The notes under the pieces: generated by a model | Seen by the model: only the letters and a program-made list of their open reading frames with translations | Told to the model about the DNA's origin: nothing | Database searches by the model: none | Part shown: piece after piece, positions 8,855 to 16,767 of the stretch | How the letters are laid out: each line of letters opens with the position of its first letter | Numbering within the stretch: position 1 is the first letter of the stretch | Assembly (NCBI GenBank): GCA_000717735.1 | Contig: JOBE01000017.1 | Span: 1-64,000, forward strand | Length of the DNA stretch: 64,000 bases | Direction: 5' to 3' | Source of the DNA: Streptomyces griseoluteus | GTDB lineage: Bacteria > Actinomycetota > Actinomycetes > Streptomycetales > Streptomycetaceae | Position numbers and translations under genes: made by a program

Positions 8855-8856
<2 letters not shown>
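8765..8856. repeat. 23-bp tandem repeats, four copies
   Basis: Copies lie at 8765-8787, 8788-8810, 8811-8833 and 8834-8856. The second and third are identical (CCGTGCCCGGCGGGTGAGG followed by TGGT). The first and fourth differ at a few positions. The next 23 bases (8857-8879), which are the last codons of trpS, still resemble the unit (GTGCTTGGCGGGCAGGA). The array therefore looks like a degenerating expansion of the trpS 3' end. It separates trpS from the RNA-ligase gene and codes for nothing that I can see. Confidence 0.85.
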
Positions 8857-9916
<1,060 letters not shown>

Positions 9917-9924
9917 TCAAGAGT

Positions 9925-10530
9925 GTGAGGACGCGGGAGGGGGGCCTGGTCGACGACGAGGCCGCGGTGATCGAACGGGTACGCGCCGGGGAGCCGGAGG
10001 CGTACGCGGCACTGGTCCGCGCGCACACGGCGGTCGCTCTGAGGGCGGCGGTGGCGTGCGGTGCGGGCGCGGAGGCCGAAGACGTGGTGCAGCAGGCCTT
10101 CTTCAAGGCGTACCGCTCGCTCGGGCGGTTCAAGGAGGGCTCGGCGTTCCGGCCGTGGCTGCTGCGGATCGTCGTCAATGAGACCAGGAACACAGTGCGC
10201 TCGGCGGGTCGGCAGCGTGCCGTCGCCGGCCGGGAGGCGGACCTGCTCGGGGGCGAGCCTCGGATACCGGAGTCAGCGGATCCGGCGGTCGCGGCCGAGG
10301 AGCGGGAGCGGAGCCGGCGGCTGCTCGACGCCCTGGACGGGCTCACCGAGGACCATCGGCAGGTGGTGATCCACCGCTACCTCCTGGAGCTGGACGAGAC
10401 GGAGACGGCCCAGGCGCTCGGCTGGCCGAGAGGGACGGTGAAGTCCCGGCTGAGCCGGGCGCTGAAGAAGCTGGGACTCGTGCTGAAGGAGGGCCCGGAG
10501 GAGCGGGAAGGAGGTGGGGAGCGTGGCTGA
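9925..10530 (+). CDS. ECF-type RNA polymerase sigma factor
   Basis: About 201 residues. Region 2 spans residues 24-95 (AYAALVRAHTAVALRA, AEDVVQQAFFKAYRSL, FRPWLLRIVVNETRN), and region 4 spans 137-186, with the helix-turn-helix ETAQALGWPRGTVKSRLSRAL. It is a group 4 (ECF) sigma factor. The start is unsure: GTG 9925 is the nearest ordinary start, but a strong GGGAGGGGGG (9935-9944) stands just before CTG 9946, and VDDEAAV is where homologues usually begin. The following membrane protein gene overlaps by eight bases and is probably its coupled partner or regulator. Confidence 0.85.
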   Translation: MRTREGGLVDDEAAVIERVRAGEPEAYAALVRAHTAVALRAAVACGAGAEAEDVVQQAFFKAYRSLGRFKEGSAFRPWLLRIVVNETRNTVRSAGRQRAVAGREADLLGGEPRIPESADPAVAAEERERSRRLLDALDGLTEDHRQVVIHRYLLELDETETAQALGWPRGTVKSRLSRALKKLGLVLKEGPEEREGGGERG

Positions 10531-11332
10531 CGAGGATCTGCCGGAGGAGCTGCGGGAGCTGGGCCGGCGGCTTCGGGTGCCGGACGTGGACGGCGAGACG
10601 ATGGCCGAGCGGGTGCTCGCCCAGCTCCTCGCCGAGCGGGTGCCGGTGCCGGGGGCCGGGCCGGAGCCGGAGCCGGTGCGGCCCGGTCGGTCGGCGTCGG
10701 CGGCGGCGTGGGTGCGCGCCCGGTGGCGGGCGCTGGTGGCGGGCCTGACCGGGGTGCTGATCGTCCTGGTGCTCACCCCGCCGGTGCGGGCGGCGGTGGC
10801 GGACTGGCTCGGCTTCGGCGGGGTCGCCGTGGAGTACGACCCGGACGGCCGCCCCGCGCCGCCCGGCGCGGGGGTGCCGGGGTGCCCGCGGCCGGTGCCG
10901 TTGGCGGAGGCGGGGCGCAGAGCCGGCTTCGAGCCGCTGATACCGGAGGCGCTCGGCGCGCCGGACGCGGTCGCGGTGACGGGATCGGCGGAGCGGGGCC
11001 GGGCGGTGATCAGCCTGTGCTGGCGCGACGGGGAGCGGACGGTCCGGCTCGACGAGTTCCCGGCCCGCCTGGACATCGGCTTCGCCAAGCAGGTCAGGGC
11101 GCAGCCGGAGTGGGTCGACCTGCCGGACGGCGCGCAGGGCTACTGGTTCGCGGCCCCGCATCTGCTGACGTTCCCGATGACGGACGGGACGGGCTCGGTG
11201 TGGACCCATGAGGTCCGCACGGCGGGCCCCACGCTCCTCTGGACGAGGAACGGGGGCACGCGCACCTTCCGCCTGGAAGGCATACCGGACCGCGAGGAGG
11301 CCCGCCGGACGGCGGAGTCGACGGGCGGGTAG
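10523..11332 (+). CDS. Putative membrane partner of the sigma factor, unknown function
   Basis: 269 residues. The first 75 residues are charged and probably cytoplasmic (EELRELGRRLRVPDVDGETMAERV), then comes one transmembrane helix (about residues 75-95), then an extracytoplasmic domain of about 170 residues with two Cys (CPRP and LCWRDG) that could form a disulfide. It has the single-pass layout of anti-sigma factors, but no HxxxCxxC zinc motif is visible. GTG 10523 overlaps the sigma gene and has GGAGGTGGGGAGC directly upstream, so translation is coupled. An anti-sigma or sensor role is an inference from position only. Confidence 0.75.
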   Translation: MADEDLPEELRELGRRLRVPDVDGETMAERVLAQLLAERVPVPGAGPEPEPVRPGRSASAAAWVRARWRALVAGLTGVLIVLVLTPPVRAAVADWLGFGGVAVEYDPDGRPAPPGAGVPGCPRPVPLAEAGRRAGFEPLIPEALGAPDAVAVTGSAERGRAVISLCWRDGERTVRLDEFPARLDIGFAKQVRAQPEWVDLPDGAQGYWFAAPHLLTFPMTDGTGSVWTHEVRTAGPTLLWTRNGGTRTFRLEGIPDREEARRTAESTGG

Positions 11333-11435
11333 GCACCCGGCGGGCGGACAGGCGCCCGCGGGCGGGCAGGCACCGACGGGAAGGCCCGGCCGGGCGCTAC
11401 CGGCCGAGCGCTCCCCGGCGGCGGGGCGCGGTCGG

Positions 11436-12713
11436 TCAGACCGGGAGGCCGGGGGCCGGGTGCGCGGCCATCAGGGCGGCGACCTCGGCGCGGACGGTGC
11501 CGAGGGCGTCCTCGTCGCCCGCGCCGGCCGCCGCGACGCCGCGGTCGATCCACTCGGCGACCTGGCCCATGTGGTCCGGGGTGAGGCCGCGGGAGGTGAG
11601 GGAGGGCGTGCCGATGCGGATGCCGGACGGGTCGAAGGGCTTCCGGGAGTCGTAGGGGACGGTGTTGTAGTTGACGACGATGCCCGCCCGGTCGAGGGCC
11701 TTCGCGGCGATCTTGCCGGGGACCTGCTTGGGGGTCAGGTCCATCAGGATCAGGTGGTTGTCGGTGCCGCCGGAGACCAGGTCGAAGCCGCGGGCGAGAA
11801 GCGCCTCGGCGAGGGCCTTGGCGTTGGCGACGACGGCGTGGGCGTAGTCGCGGAAGGAGGGCTGGGAGGCCTCGCGGAGGGCGACGGCGATGGCGGCGGT
11901 GGTCTGGTTGTGCGGGCCGCCCTGGAGGCCGGGGAAGACGGCCTTGTCGAGGGCCTTGGCGTGCTCCTCGCGGGACATGAGCATGGCGCCGCGCGGGCCG
12001 CGCAGGGTCTTGTGGGTGGTCGTGGAGATCACGTCCACGTGCGGGACCGGGGACGGGTGGGCGCCACCGGCGATGAGGCCGGCGATGTGGGCGACGTCGG
12101 CGACGAGCACGGCACCGGCCTCACGGGCGATCTCGCCGAAGGCGGCGAAGTCGATCGTGCGGGGCAGCGCGGTGCCGCCGCAGAAGATGACCTTCGGGCG
12201 TTCCTTGAGGGCCAGCTCGCGGACCTGGTCGAAGTCGATGAGCCCCGTGTCCTGGCGTACGCCGTACTGGACGCCGCGGAACCACTTGCCGGTGGCGGAG
12301 ACGCCCCAGCCGTGGGTGAGGTGGCCGCCCATGGGCAGGGCCATGCCCATGACGGTGTCACCGGGCTCGGCGAAGGCGAGGTAGACGGCGAGGTTGGCCG
12401 GGGAGCCGGAGTAGGGCTGGACGTTGGCGTGGTCGACGCCGAAGAGGGCCTTGGCGCGCTCGACGGCGAGGGTCTCGACCTGGTCGATGTTCTGCTGGCC
12501 CTCGTAGTAGCGGCGGCCGGGGTAGCCCTCGCTGTACTTGTTCTGGAGGACGGTGCCGGAGGCTTCGAGGACGGCGGCGGAGACGTAGTTCTCGCTGGGG
12601 ATCAGGCGCAGGGTCTCGGCCTGGAGGCGTTCCTCGGCGCCGACGAGGGCGGCGAGTTCGGGGTCGGCGGTGGCGAGTGCGGGGTGCTGGGGGGCGGCGT
12701 GCTGCGGGGTCAT
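11436..12713 (-). CDS. glyA: Serine hydroxymethyltransferase
   Basis: 425 residues. PLP enzyme that converts serine and tetrahydrofolate to glycine and 5,10-methylene-THF, the main one-carbon source. Catalytic Lys235 lies in STTTHKTLRG. Other typical blocks are LIPSENYVS (37-45), YSEGYPGRRYY (60-70) and DVAHIAGL (206-213). The ATG has GGAGG nine bases upstream. A ZTP riboswitch in the leader ties expression to the purine/folate state, which is consistent with the enzyme's place in one-carbon metabolism. It is divergent from rocD. Confidence 0.96.
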   Translation of the reverse strand: MTPQHAAPQHPALATADPELAALVGAEERLQAETLRLIPSENYVSAAVLEASGTVLQNKYSEGYPGRRYYEGQQNIDQVETLAVERAKALFGVDHANVQPYSGSPANLAVYLAFAEPGDTVMGMALPMGGHLTHGWGVSATGKWFRGVQYGVRQDTGLIDFDQVRELALKERPKVIFCGGTALPRTIDFAAFGEIAREAGAVLVADVAHIAGLIAGGAHPSPVPHVDVISTTTHKTLRGPRGAMLMSREEHAKALDKAVFPGLQGGPHNQTTAAIAVALREASQPSFRDYAHAVVANAKALAEALLARGFDLVSGGTDNHLILMDLTPKQVPGKIAAKALDRAGIVVNYNTVPYDSRKPFDPSGIRIGTPSLTSRGLTPDHMGQVAEWIDRGVAAAGAGDEDALGTVRAEVAALMAAHPAPGLPV

Positions 12714-12790
12714 CGCGGGGTCCTCCGGGCGTCGGTGGGTCCCGGGGCACTGCGTGGGAGGCGCGGCGCCACGCGGGACTTCGGTCCCGT

Positions 12791-12873
12791 GACGCCCAGG
12801 CGGGCGGCGTCTCGTGTGGTCTGCCGCGCACGGCTCCCCCGGGGTCGCTTCCCCGTACGCCAGTCGCCGTGCG
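12791..12873 (-). promoter_or_regulatory. ZTP (pfl) riboswitch upstream of glyA
   Basis: Read on the minus strand, the leader holds the pfl/ZTP consensus in order: GCACGGCGACTGGCG, then CCGGGGGAGCCGTGC (which pairs back to form P1), a variable linker, and CCGCCTGGGC at the 3' side. The GCACGGC/GCCGTGC pairing and the conserved GACTGGCG, GGGGAGC and CCGCCTGGGC blocks are all present. The pfl motif senses ZTP/ZMP, which accumulates when 10-formyl-THF is short, and commonly controls purH, folD and glyA in actinobacteria. A CGGGAC-CGAA-GTCCCG hairpin follows (about 12774-12789) without a U tract, so control may be translational. Confidence 0.9.
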
Positions 12874-13000
12874 TGTTTTCAGAGTAGCGGGCGCGCCGCG
12901 CGGGAGGTTTCCCGGTCCGGCATCCGAGCGACGATAGAAAGCAGGGGCCACACCCCTTCGGCGGGTCCATCCCGCGAGCCGCAGGACGAACGGAGATCCC

Positions 13001-14206
13001 GTGTCGAGCACACAAGACGCGATCGCTTCGGCGGAGGCGCACAGCGCACACAATTACCACCCCCTGCCGGTCGTCGTCGCTTCGGCGGACGGCGCCTGGA
13101 TGACCGATGTCGAGGGGCGCCGCTATCTCGACATGCTCGCCGGATACTCGGCGCTCAACTTCGGGCATGGCAACCGGCGTCTGATCGACGCGGCGAAGGC
13201 CCAGCTGGAGCGGGTGACGCTGACCTCGCGCGCCTTCCACCACGACCGGTTCGCCGAGTTCTGCACGCAGCTCGCGGAGCTGTGCGGCAAGGAGGCGGTG
13301 CTGCCGATGAACACGGGCGCGGAGGCGGTCGAGACGGCCGTGAAGACCGCGCGGAAGTGGGGGTACGAGGTGAAGGGCGTGCCGGACGGGCACGCGAAGA
13401 TCGTGGTCGCGGCGAACAACTTCCACGGCCGGACGACGACGATCGTCAGCTTCTCCACGGACCACGAGGCGCGGGACCACTTCGGCCCGTACACGCCGGG
13501 GTTCGAGATCGTGCCGTACGGCGATCTGACGGCGATGGAGGCGGCGGTCACCGAGAACACGGTGGCCGTGCTGATCGAGCCGATCCAGGGCGAGGCGGGG
13601 GTCCTGGTCCCGCCGGCCGGCTATCTGGCGGGGGTGCGGGAGCTGACGCGCCGGCGGAACGTGCTGTTCGTGGCGGACGAGATCCAGTCGGGCCTGGGCC
13701 GGACGGGGCGGACGTTCGCGTGCGAGCACGAGGGCGTGGTGCCGGACGTGTACATCCTGGGGAAGGCGCTGGGCGGCGGGGTGGTGCCGGTGTCGGCGGT
13801 GGTCGCCGACCGTGACGTGCTCGGGGTGTTCCGGCCGGGTGAGCACGGTTCGACGTTCGGCGGGAACCCGCTGGCCTGCGCGGTGGCCCTCGAGGTGATC
13901 GCGATGCTGCGGACGGGCGAGTTCCAGGAGCGGGCGACGGAGCTGGGCGAGCACCTCCACGCGGAACTGGGCCTGCTCGTGGGCGGCGGTGCGGTGGAGG
14001 CGGTTCGCGGGCGCGGACTGTGGGCCGGGGTGGACATCACGCCGTCCCGGGGCACGGGCCGGGAGATCTCGGAGAGGCTGATGGAGCGGGGCGTCCTGGT
14101 GAAGGACACCCACGGTTCGACGATCCGGATCGCACCGCCGCTGGTGATCTCGAAGGAGGACCTGGACTGGGGCCTGGAGCAGCTGCGGGGCGTGCTGTCG
14201 GCCTGA
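13001..14206 (+). CDS. rocD: Ornithine-oxo-acid (ornithine delta-) aminotransferase
   Basis: 401 residues. Class III PLP aminotransferase converting ornithine and 2-oxoglutarate to glutamate semialdehyde and glutamate. Visible marks are YSALNFGHGNR (46-56), the MNTGAEAVETAVK cofactor loop, FVADEIQSGLGRTG with the PLP-binding Asp, and the Schiff-base Lys in ILGKALGGG (near 254). Length and motifs fit RocD rather than acetylornithine aminotransferase. GTG 13001 has GGAG eight bases before it. There is no rocA or ddaH next to it, so it stands alone, divergent from glyA. Confidence 0.92.
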   Translation: MSSTQDAIASAEAHSAHNYHPLPVVVASADGAWMTDVEGRRYLDMLAGYSALNFGHGNRRLIDAAKAQLERVTLTSRAFHHDRFAEFCTQLAELCGKEAVLPMNTGAEAVETAVKTARKWGYEVKGVPDGHAKIVVAANNFHGRTTTIVSFSTDHEARDHFGPYTPGFEIVPYGDLTAMEAAVTENTVAVLIEPIQGEAGVLVPPAGYLAGVRELTRRRNVLFVADEIQSGLGRTGRTFACEHEGVVPDVYILGKALGGGVVPVSAVVADRDVLGVFRPGEHGSTFGGNPLACAVALEVIAMLRTGEFQERATELGEHLHAELGLLVGGGAVEAVRGRGLWAGVDITPSRGTGREISERLMERGVLVKDTHGSTIRIAPPLVISKEDLDWGLEQLRGVLSA

Positions 14207-14275
14207 GGGCGAGAGCCTGGACTCCCCTGGCGGTGCGGCCGAGAACCGCCCGCGCCGCGAGGGGGGCATCGACAG

Positions 14276-14288
14276 TAGGATCAGATGC
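14276..14288 (+). promoter_or_regulatory. -10 box of a probable leaderless promoter for the toxin-antitoxin operon
   Basis: TAGGAT (14276-14281) fits the Streptomyces -10 consensus TAGRRT and stands seven bases before the ATG at 14289, with no Shine-Dalgarno sequence in between. Transcription would start at or next to the A of ATG, giving a leaderless mRNA. A good -35 hexamer is not evident. Confidence 0.5.
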
Positions 14289-14549
14289 ATGAGCGGTAGC
14301 AAGAAGTACTCGATCAGCCTGCCCGAGGATCTCGCGGAGAGTGTGCGGAGCCGAGTCGGGCCGGGTGGCTTCTCCGCATACGTGGCGGAGGCTCTGGAAC
14401 ATCGGATCGCCATGGAGCGGCTCCGGGAGATCGTGGCCGACTTCGAGATCGACAACGACCCGCTGACCGAGGAGGAGCTCAAGGCCGCCCGTGACGAGCT
14501 GCGCCATCACGCGTCAGGCGCGGACGACGCCCGCGAGGCTGCCGCCTGA
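14289..14549 (+). CDS. Ribbon-helix-helix type antitoxin
   Basis: 86 residues. The N-terminus KKYSISLPEDLAESVRSRV followed by FSAYVAEALEHRI is a CopG/MetJ-like ribbon-helix-helix: a short beta strand (YSISLP), helix, then helix. The C-terminal half is acidic (DFEIDNDPLTEEELKAARDEL), which suits a disordered arm that wraps the toxin. Its stop overlaps the start of the PIN-domain gene (TGATG), the standard order of antitoxin then toxin. It would autoregulate the operon promoter (family knowledge). Confidence 0.85.
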   Translation: MSGSKKYSISLPEDLAESVRSRVGPGGFSAYVAEALEHRIAMERLREIVADFEIDNDPLTEEELKAARDELRHHASGADDAREAAA

Positions 14550-14941
14550 TGGCGGGGACGCTGCTGCTGGACAGCGAAGGGCTCTCGAGGCTCTACCTCA
14601 AGGACCGGCGTGTCGTGGTACGCGTCCAGGTTGCGACGGAAACAGGCATTCAGGTGGCCACCACCGCGATGACCCGCCTGGAGGCCGACTACGAACGCGT
14701 TCACCCGGCGCGCATCCAATGGGTCCTGTCCCGCATCGACGTGCTCGACGTCACCCGGTCCGTGAGCGACGAGGCCGCCGTGCTCCTGCGAGAGCACGGC
14801 CTCCACGGGCACAAGTACGCGATCGACGCGGTCCTGGCGGCGATTGCGCGCCGCGCACCGGGTCCGGTCACCGTCCTGTCCTCGGATCCGGAGGATCTGA
14901 CGCTGCTCTGCGGCGCGGCCGTCACCGTCGTGAAGCTCTGA
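14549..14941 (+). CDS. PIN-domain ribonuclease toxin (VapC-like)
   Basis: 130 residues. PIN-fold endoribonuclease. The acidic residues expected to bind metal are present: D8 (LLLD), E45 (TRLEADYE), D93 (YAIDAVLA) and D113 (SSDPEDL). It is translationally coupled to the antitoxin gene by a TGATG overlap. Such toxins cut tRNA or rRNA when released from the antitoxin. The C-terminus lies 18 bases from the convergent gene, with no room for a classical terminator. Confidence 0.85.
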   Translation: MAGTLLLDSEGLSRLYLKDRRVVVRVQVATETGIQVATTAMTRLEADYERVHPARIQWVLSRIDVLDVTRSVSDEAAVLLREHGLHGHKYAIDAVLAAIARRAPGPVTVLSSDPEDLTLLCGAAVTVVKL

Positions 14942-14958
14942 CGTCGGGCCGGCGACGG

Positions 14959-16143
14959 CTAAAGGATCACGTGCGGGAGGAAGCGGGCGTACTCGTCGGT
15001 GACGAGGCCCGCCGACTCCCGGATCCCGAGTCCCGCCGCCTCGTCCTCGACGACCCACGCGCCGAGCACGACCCGGTTGCCGTCGAAGTCGGGCAGCGGG
15101 GCCAGTTCCTGGTAACAGCAGGGGTCCCCGTCCCGTACGAACGGTTCCGTGCCGGCCTCGTGCAGGGTGACGCCCGCACCCTCGCGGCCGAGGAGCGGCT
15201 TGGCCACCCAGCCGGTGGTCGCGGCGAGTTCGCGCGGCCCGTCGAGGTAGGAGGGGAGCAGGTTGGGGTGGCCGGGGTACAGCTCCCACAGGATCGCCAG
15301 GAGCGCCTTGTTGGAGAGCAGCATCTTCCAGGCGGGCTCGATCCAGCAGGTGGTGCCCGTGCCGCCGCCGTTGTCGAGGGTGTCGAGGACGTGCCGGCCG
15401 AAGCGGTCGGTGGTCAGCCACTCCCACGGGTAGAGCTTGAAGCAGCTGCGGATGAAGCGGAGCCGGTCGTCCACGAAGCGGCGGGAGAGCCGGTCCCAGC
15501 CGATCCGTTCGACGGAGAGCGCCTCGGTCTCCAGGCCGGCCTGCTGGGCGGTCTCGCGCAGGTACGCGACCGTCATCAGGTCCTCGCCGAGTTCGTCGCC
15601 GTCGGAGTGGACGAAGTGGACGGGTCCCGGCGGCAGCAGTCGGGCCTGCTTGCGCCAGGCGTCGACGAGCCGTTCGTGGAGGGAGTTCCACTGGTCGGCG
15701 CCGGGGAACCGTTCCTCCATCCAGAACCACTGCGGGCTGGCGGCCTCCACGAGGGAGGTGGGGGTGTCGGCGTTGTACTCCAGCATCTTCGCCGGGCCCG
15801 AACCGTCATAGTGCAGGTCGAACCGCCCGTACAGGGAAGGGAGTTCGGCACGGCGGCGCCAGGCCTCGGCGACCCGTGCGACGAGCTTCGGGTCGGTGAT
15901 GCCGAGCTCGTCGAACCGGTCCCGCTCGACGATGTGCGCGGCGGCGGCCAGGCACATCGCGTGCAGCTCCTCGACGACCTCCTCCAGGGCCTCGACCTCG
16001 GGCAGGGTGAAGGAGTAGTACGCGCTCTCGTCCCAGTAGGGGCGCAGCGAACCGTCCGGGTAGCGGGTCAGGGGGTAGACGAGCCCCTGCTCCTCCACCG
16101 TCTCCTGCCAGCCGGGGCGGGGCTCGATGGTGTGCCGTTCCAT
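14959..16143 (-). CDS. Glutathionylspermidine synthase-like ATP-grasp protein
   Basis: 394 residues, matching the C-terminal synthetase domain of glutathionylspermidine synthase (YgiC/YjfC family). Marks are GRFDLHYDG (about 106-114), MLEYNADTPTSLVEA, the ATP-grasp blocks KPLLGREGAGV and CYQELAPLPDFDG, and VVLGAWVV. The amidase half of the classical enzyme is absent. Streptomyces makes mycothiol rather than glutathione, so the ligation partners are unknown; a peptide or polyamine amide ligase is the family-based guess. It sits 13 bases downstream of a small lipoprotein gene, the same association as ygiB-ygiC in E. coli. Confidence 0.87.
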   Translation of the reverse strand: MERHTIEPRPGWQETVEEQGLVYPLTRYPDGSLRPYWDESAYYSFTLPEVEALEEVVEELHAMCLAAAAHIVERDRFDELGITDPKLVARVAEAWRRRAELPSLYGRFDLHYDGSGPAKMLEYNADTPTSLVEAASPQWFWMEERFPGADQWNSLHERLVDAWRKQARLLPPGPVHFVHSDGDELGEDLMTVAYLRETAQQAGLETEALSVERIGWDRLSRRFVDDRLRFIRSCFKLYPWEWLTTDRFGRHVLDTLDNGGGTGTTCWIEPAWKMLLSNKALLAILWELYPGHPNLLPSYLDGPRELAATTGWVAKPLLGREGAGVTLHEAGTEPFVRDGDPCCYQELAPLPDFDGNRVVLGAWVVEDEAAGLGIRESAGLVTDEYARFLPHVIL

Positions 16144-16156
16144 GTGCCGGGCCCTC

Positions 16157-16456
16157 TCAGCCGCCGCCGGAACCGGAGCAGCCGAAGCCGCCGGTGTCGA
16201 CGGCGGTCTTGTCGAAGCTGCCGCCGCTCACCCGGTTGTCGCGGACGGATCCGCCGTAGTAGTACGAGCCCCGCTGGGTCGTGCCGCCGTCGTCGTCGTC
16301 ATCGCCACCGCCGCTCTCGCATCGGTAGCGCGGCAGTTCCTCCCGGGTCAGCGGGTCCACACACCGCTGGTCCGGCTCGGAGCCGCACGCGGTGATCGTC
16401 GCCGCGAGCACACCCATCCCGCCGAGCACCACCGTGCTCGACCTCAGCCTCCGCAT
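16157..16456 (-). CDS. Small Cys/Gly-rich lipoprotein
   Basis: 99 residues. Signal peptide with the lipobox I-T-A-C (Cys24). The mature part contains several further Cys residues, a run of Asp (GGGDDDDDGG), an SYYYGG patch and a Gly/Ser tail ending CSGSGGG. Composition and its place before an ATP-grasp glutathionylspermidine-synthase-like gene recall YgiB/DUF1190 proteins, although I cannot confirm that by alignment. The two genes probably form an operon. Function unknown. Confidence 0.75.
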   Translation of the reverse strand: MRRLRSSTVVLGGMGVLAATITACGSEPDQRCVDPLTREELPRYRCESGGGDDDDDGGTTQRGSYYYGGSVRDNRVSGGSFDKTAVDTGGFGCSGSGGG

Positions 16457-16560
16457 GTCCGTCTCCCCTTCACGGTCGCGACGCCCACGGGCACGCTTGT
16501 CGCGTTCACGTCTGTCGCGACCGCACAGTGTAGGCCGGTGGATTCCGGCCGCAGCGCCTA

Positions 16561-16755
16561 GGGCGTGCCCGGCGGATCAGGGCCGGATGGGCCGCGGCGT
16601 CTGGTGCATGGGGTCTCCCCGGGCCCGCAGGGCCCAGGGGACGCATCGCAAGGCGCCGGAGCGCCCTCATAGCGGAGCTGTGCGGGCGTTTCGGCAACGC
16701 GGCGAGGTGCCGTGCCAGGCCTCGCGGACCCGGCCCTGATCCGCCGGGCACGCCC
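16561..16755. mobile_element. Complete 195-bp MITE with 26-bp perfect terminal inverted repeats
   Basis: The left end is GGGCGTGCCCGGCGGATC plus AGGGCCGG (16561-16586) and the right end is its exact reverse complement (16730-16755). Both sides are flanked by TA (16559-16560 and 16756-16757), a TA target-site duplication. The interior is non-coding and self-complementary, with the GCGCCCTCATAGC / GCTGTGCGGGCGT arms around a GGA loop. No transposase is encoded, so it needs one in trans; TA duplications are used by IS630/Tc1 elements and by the IS427 group of IS5. A diverged copy lies at the window start. Confidence 0.88.
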
Positions 16756-16767
16756 TAGAGTCATTTC

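Noticed and set aside
12714..12990. Glycine riboswitch before glyA
   Set aside because: The aptamer core does not fit; all conserved blocks match the ZTP/pfl class instead.
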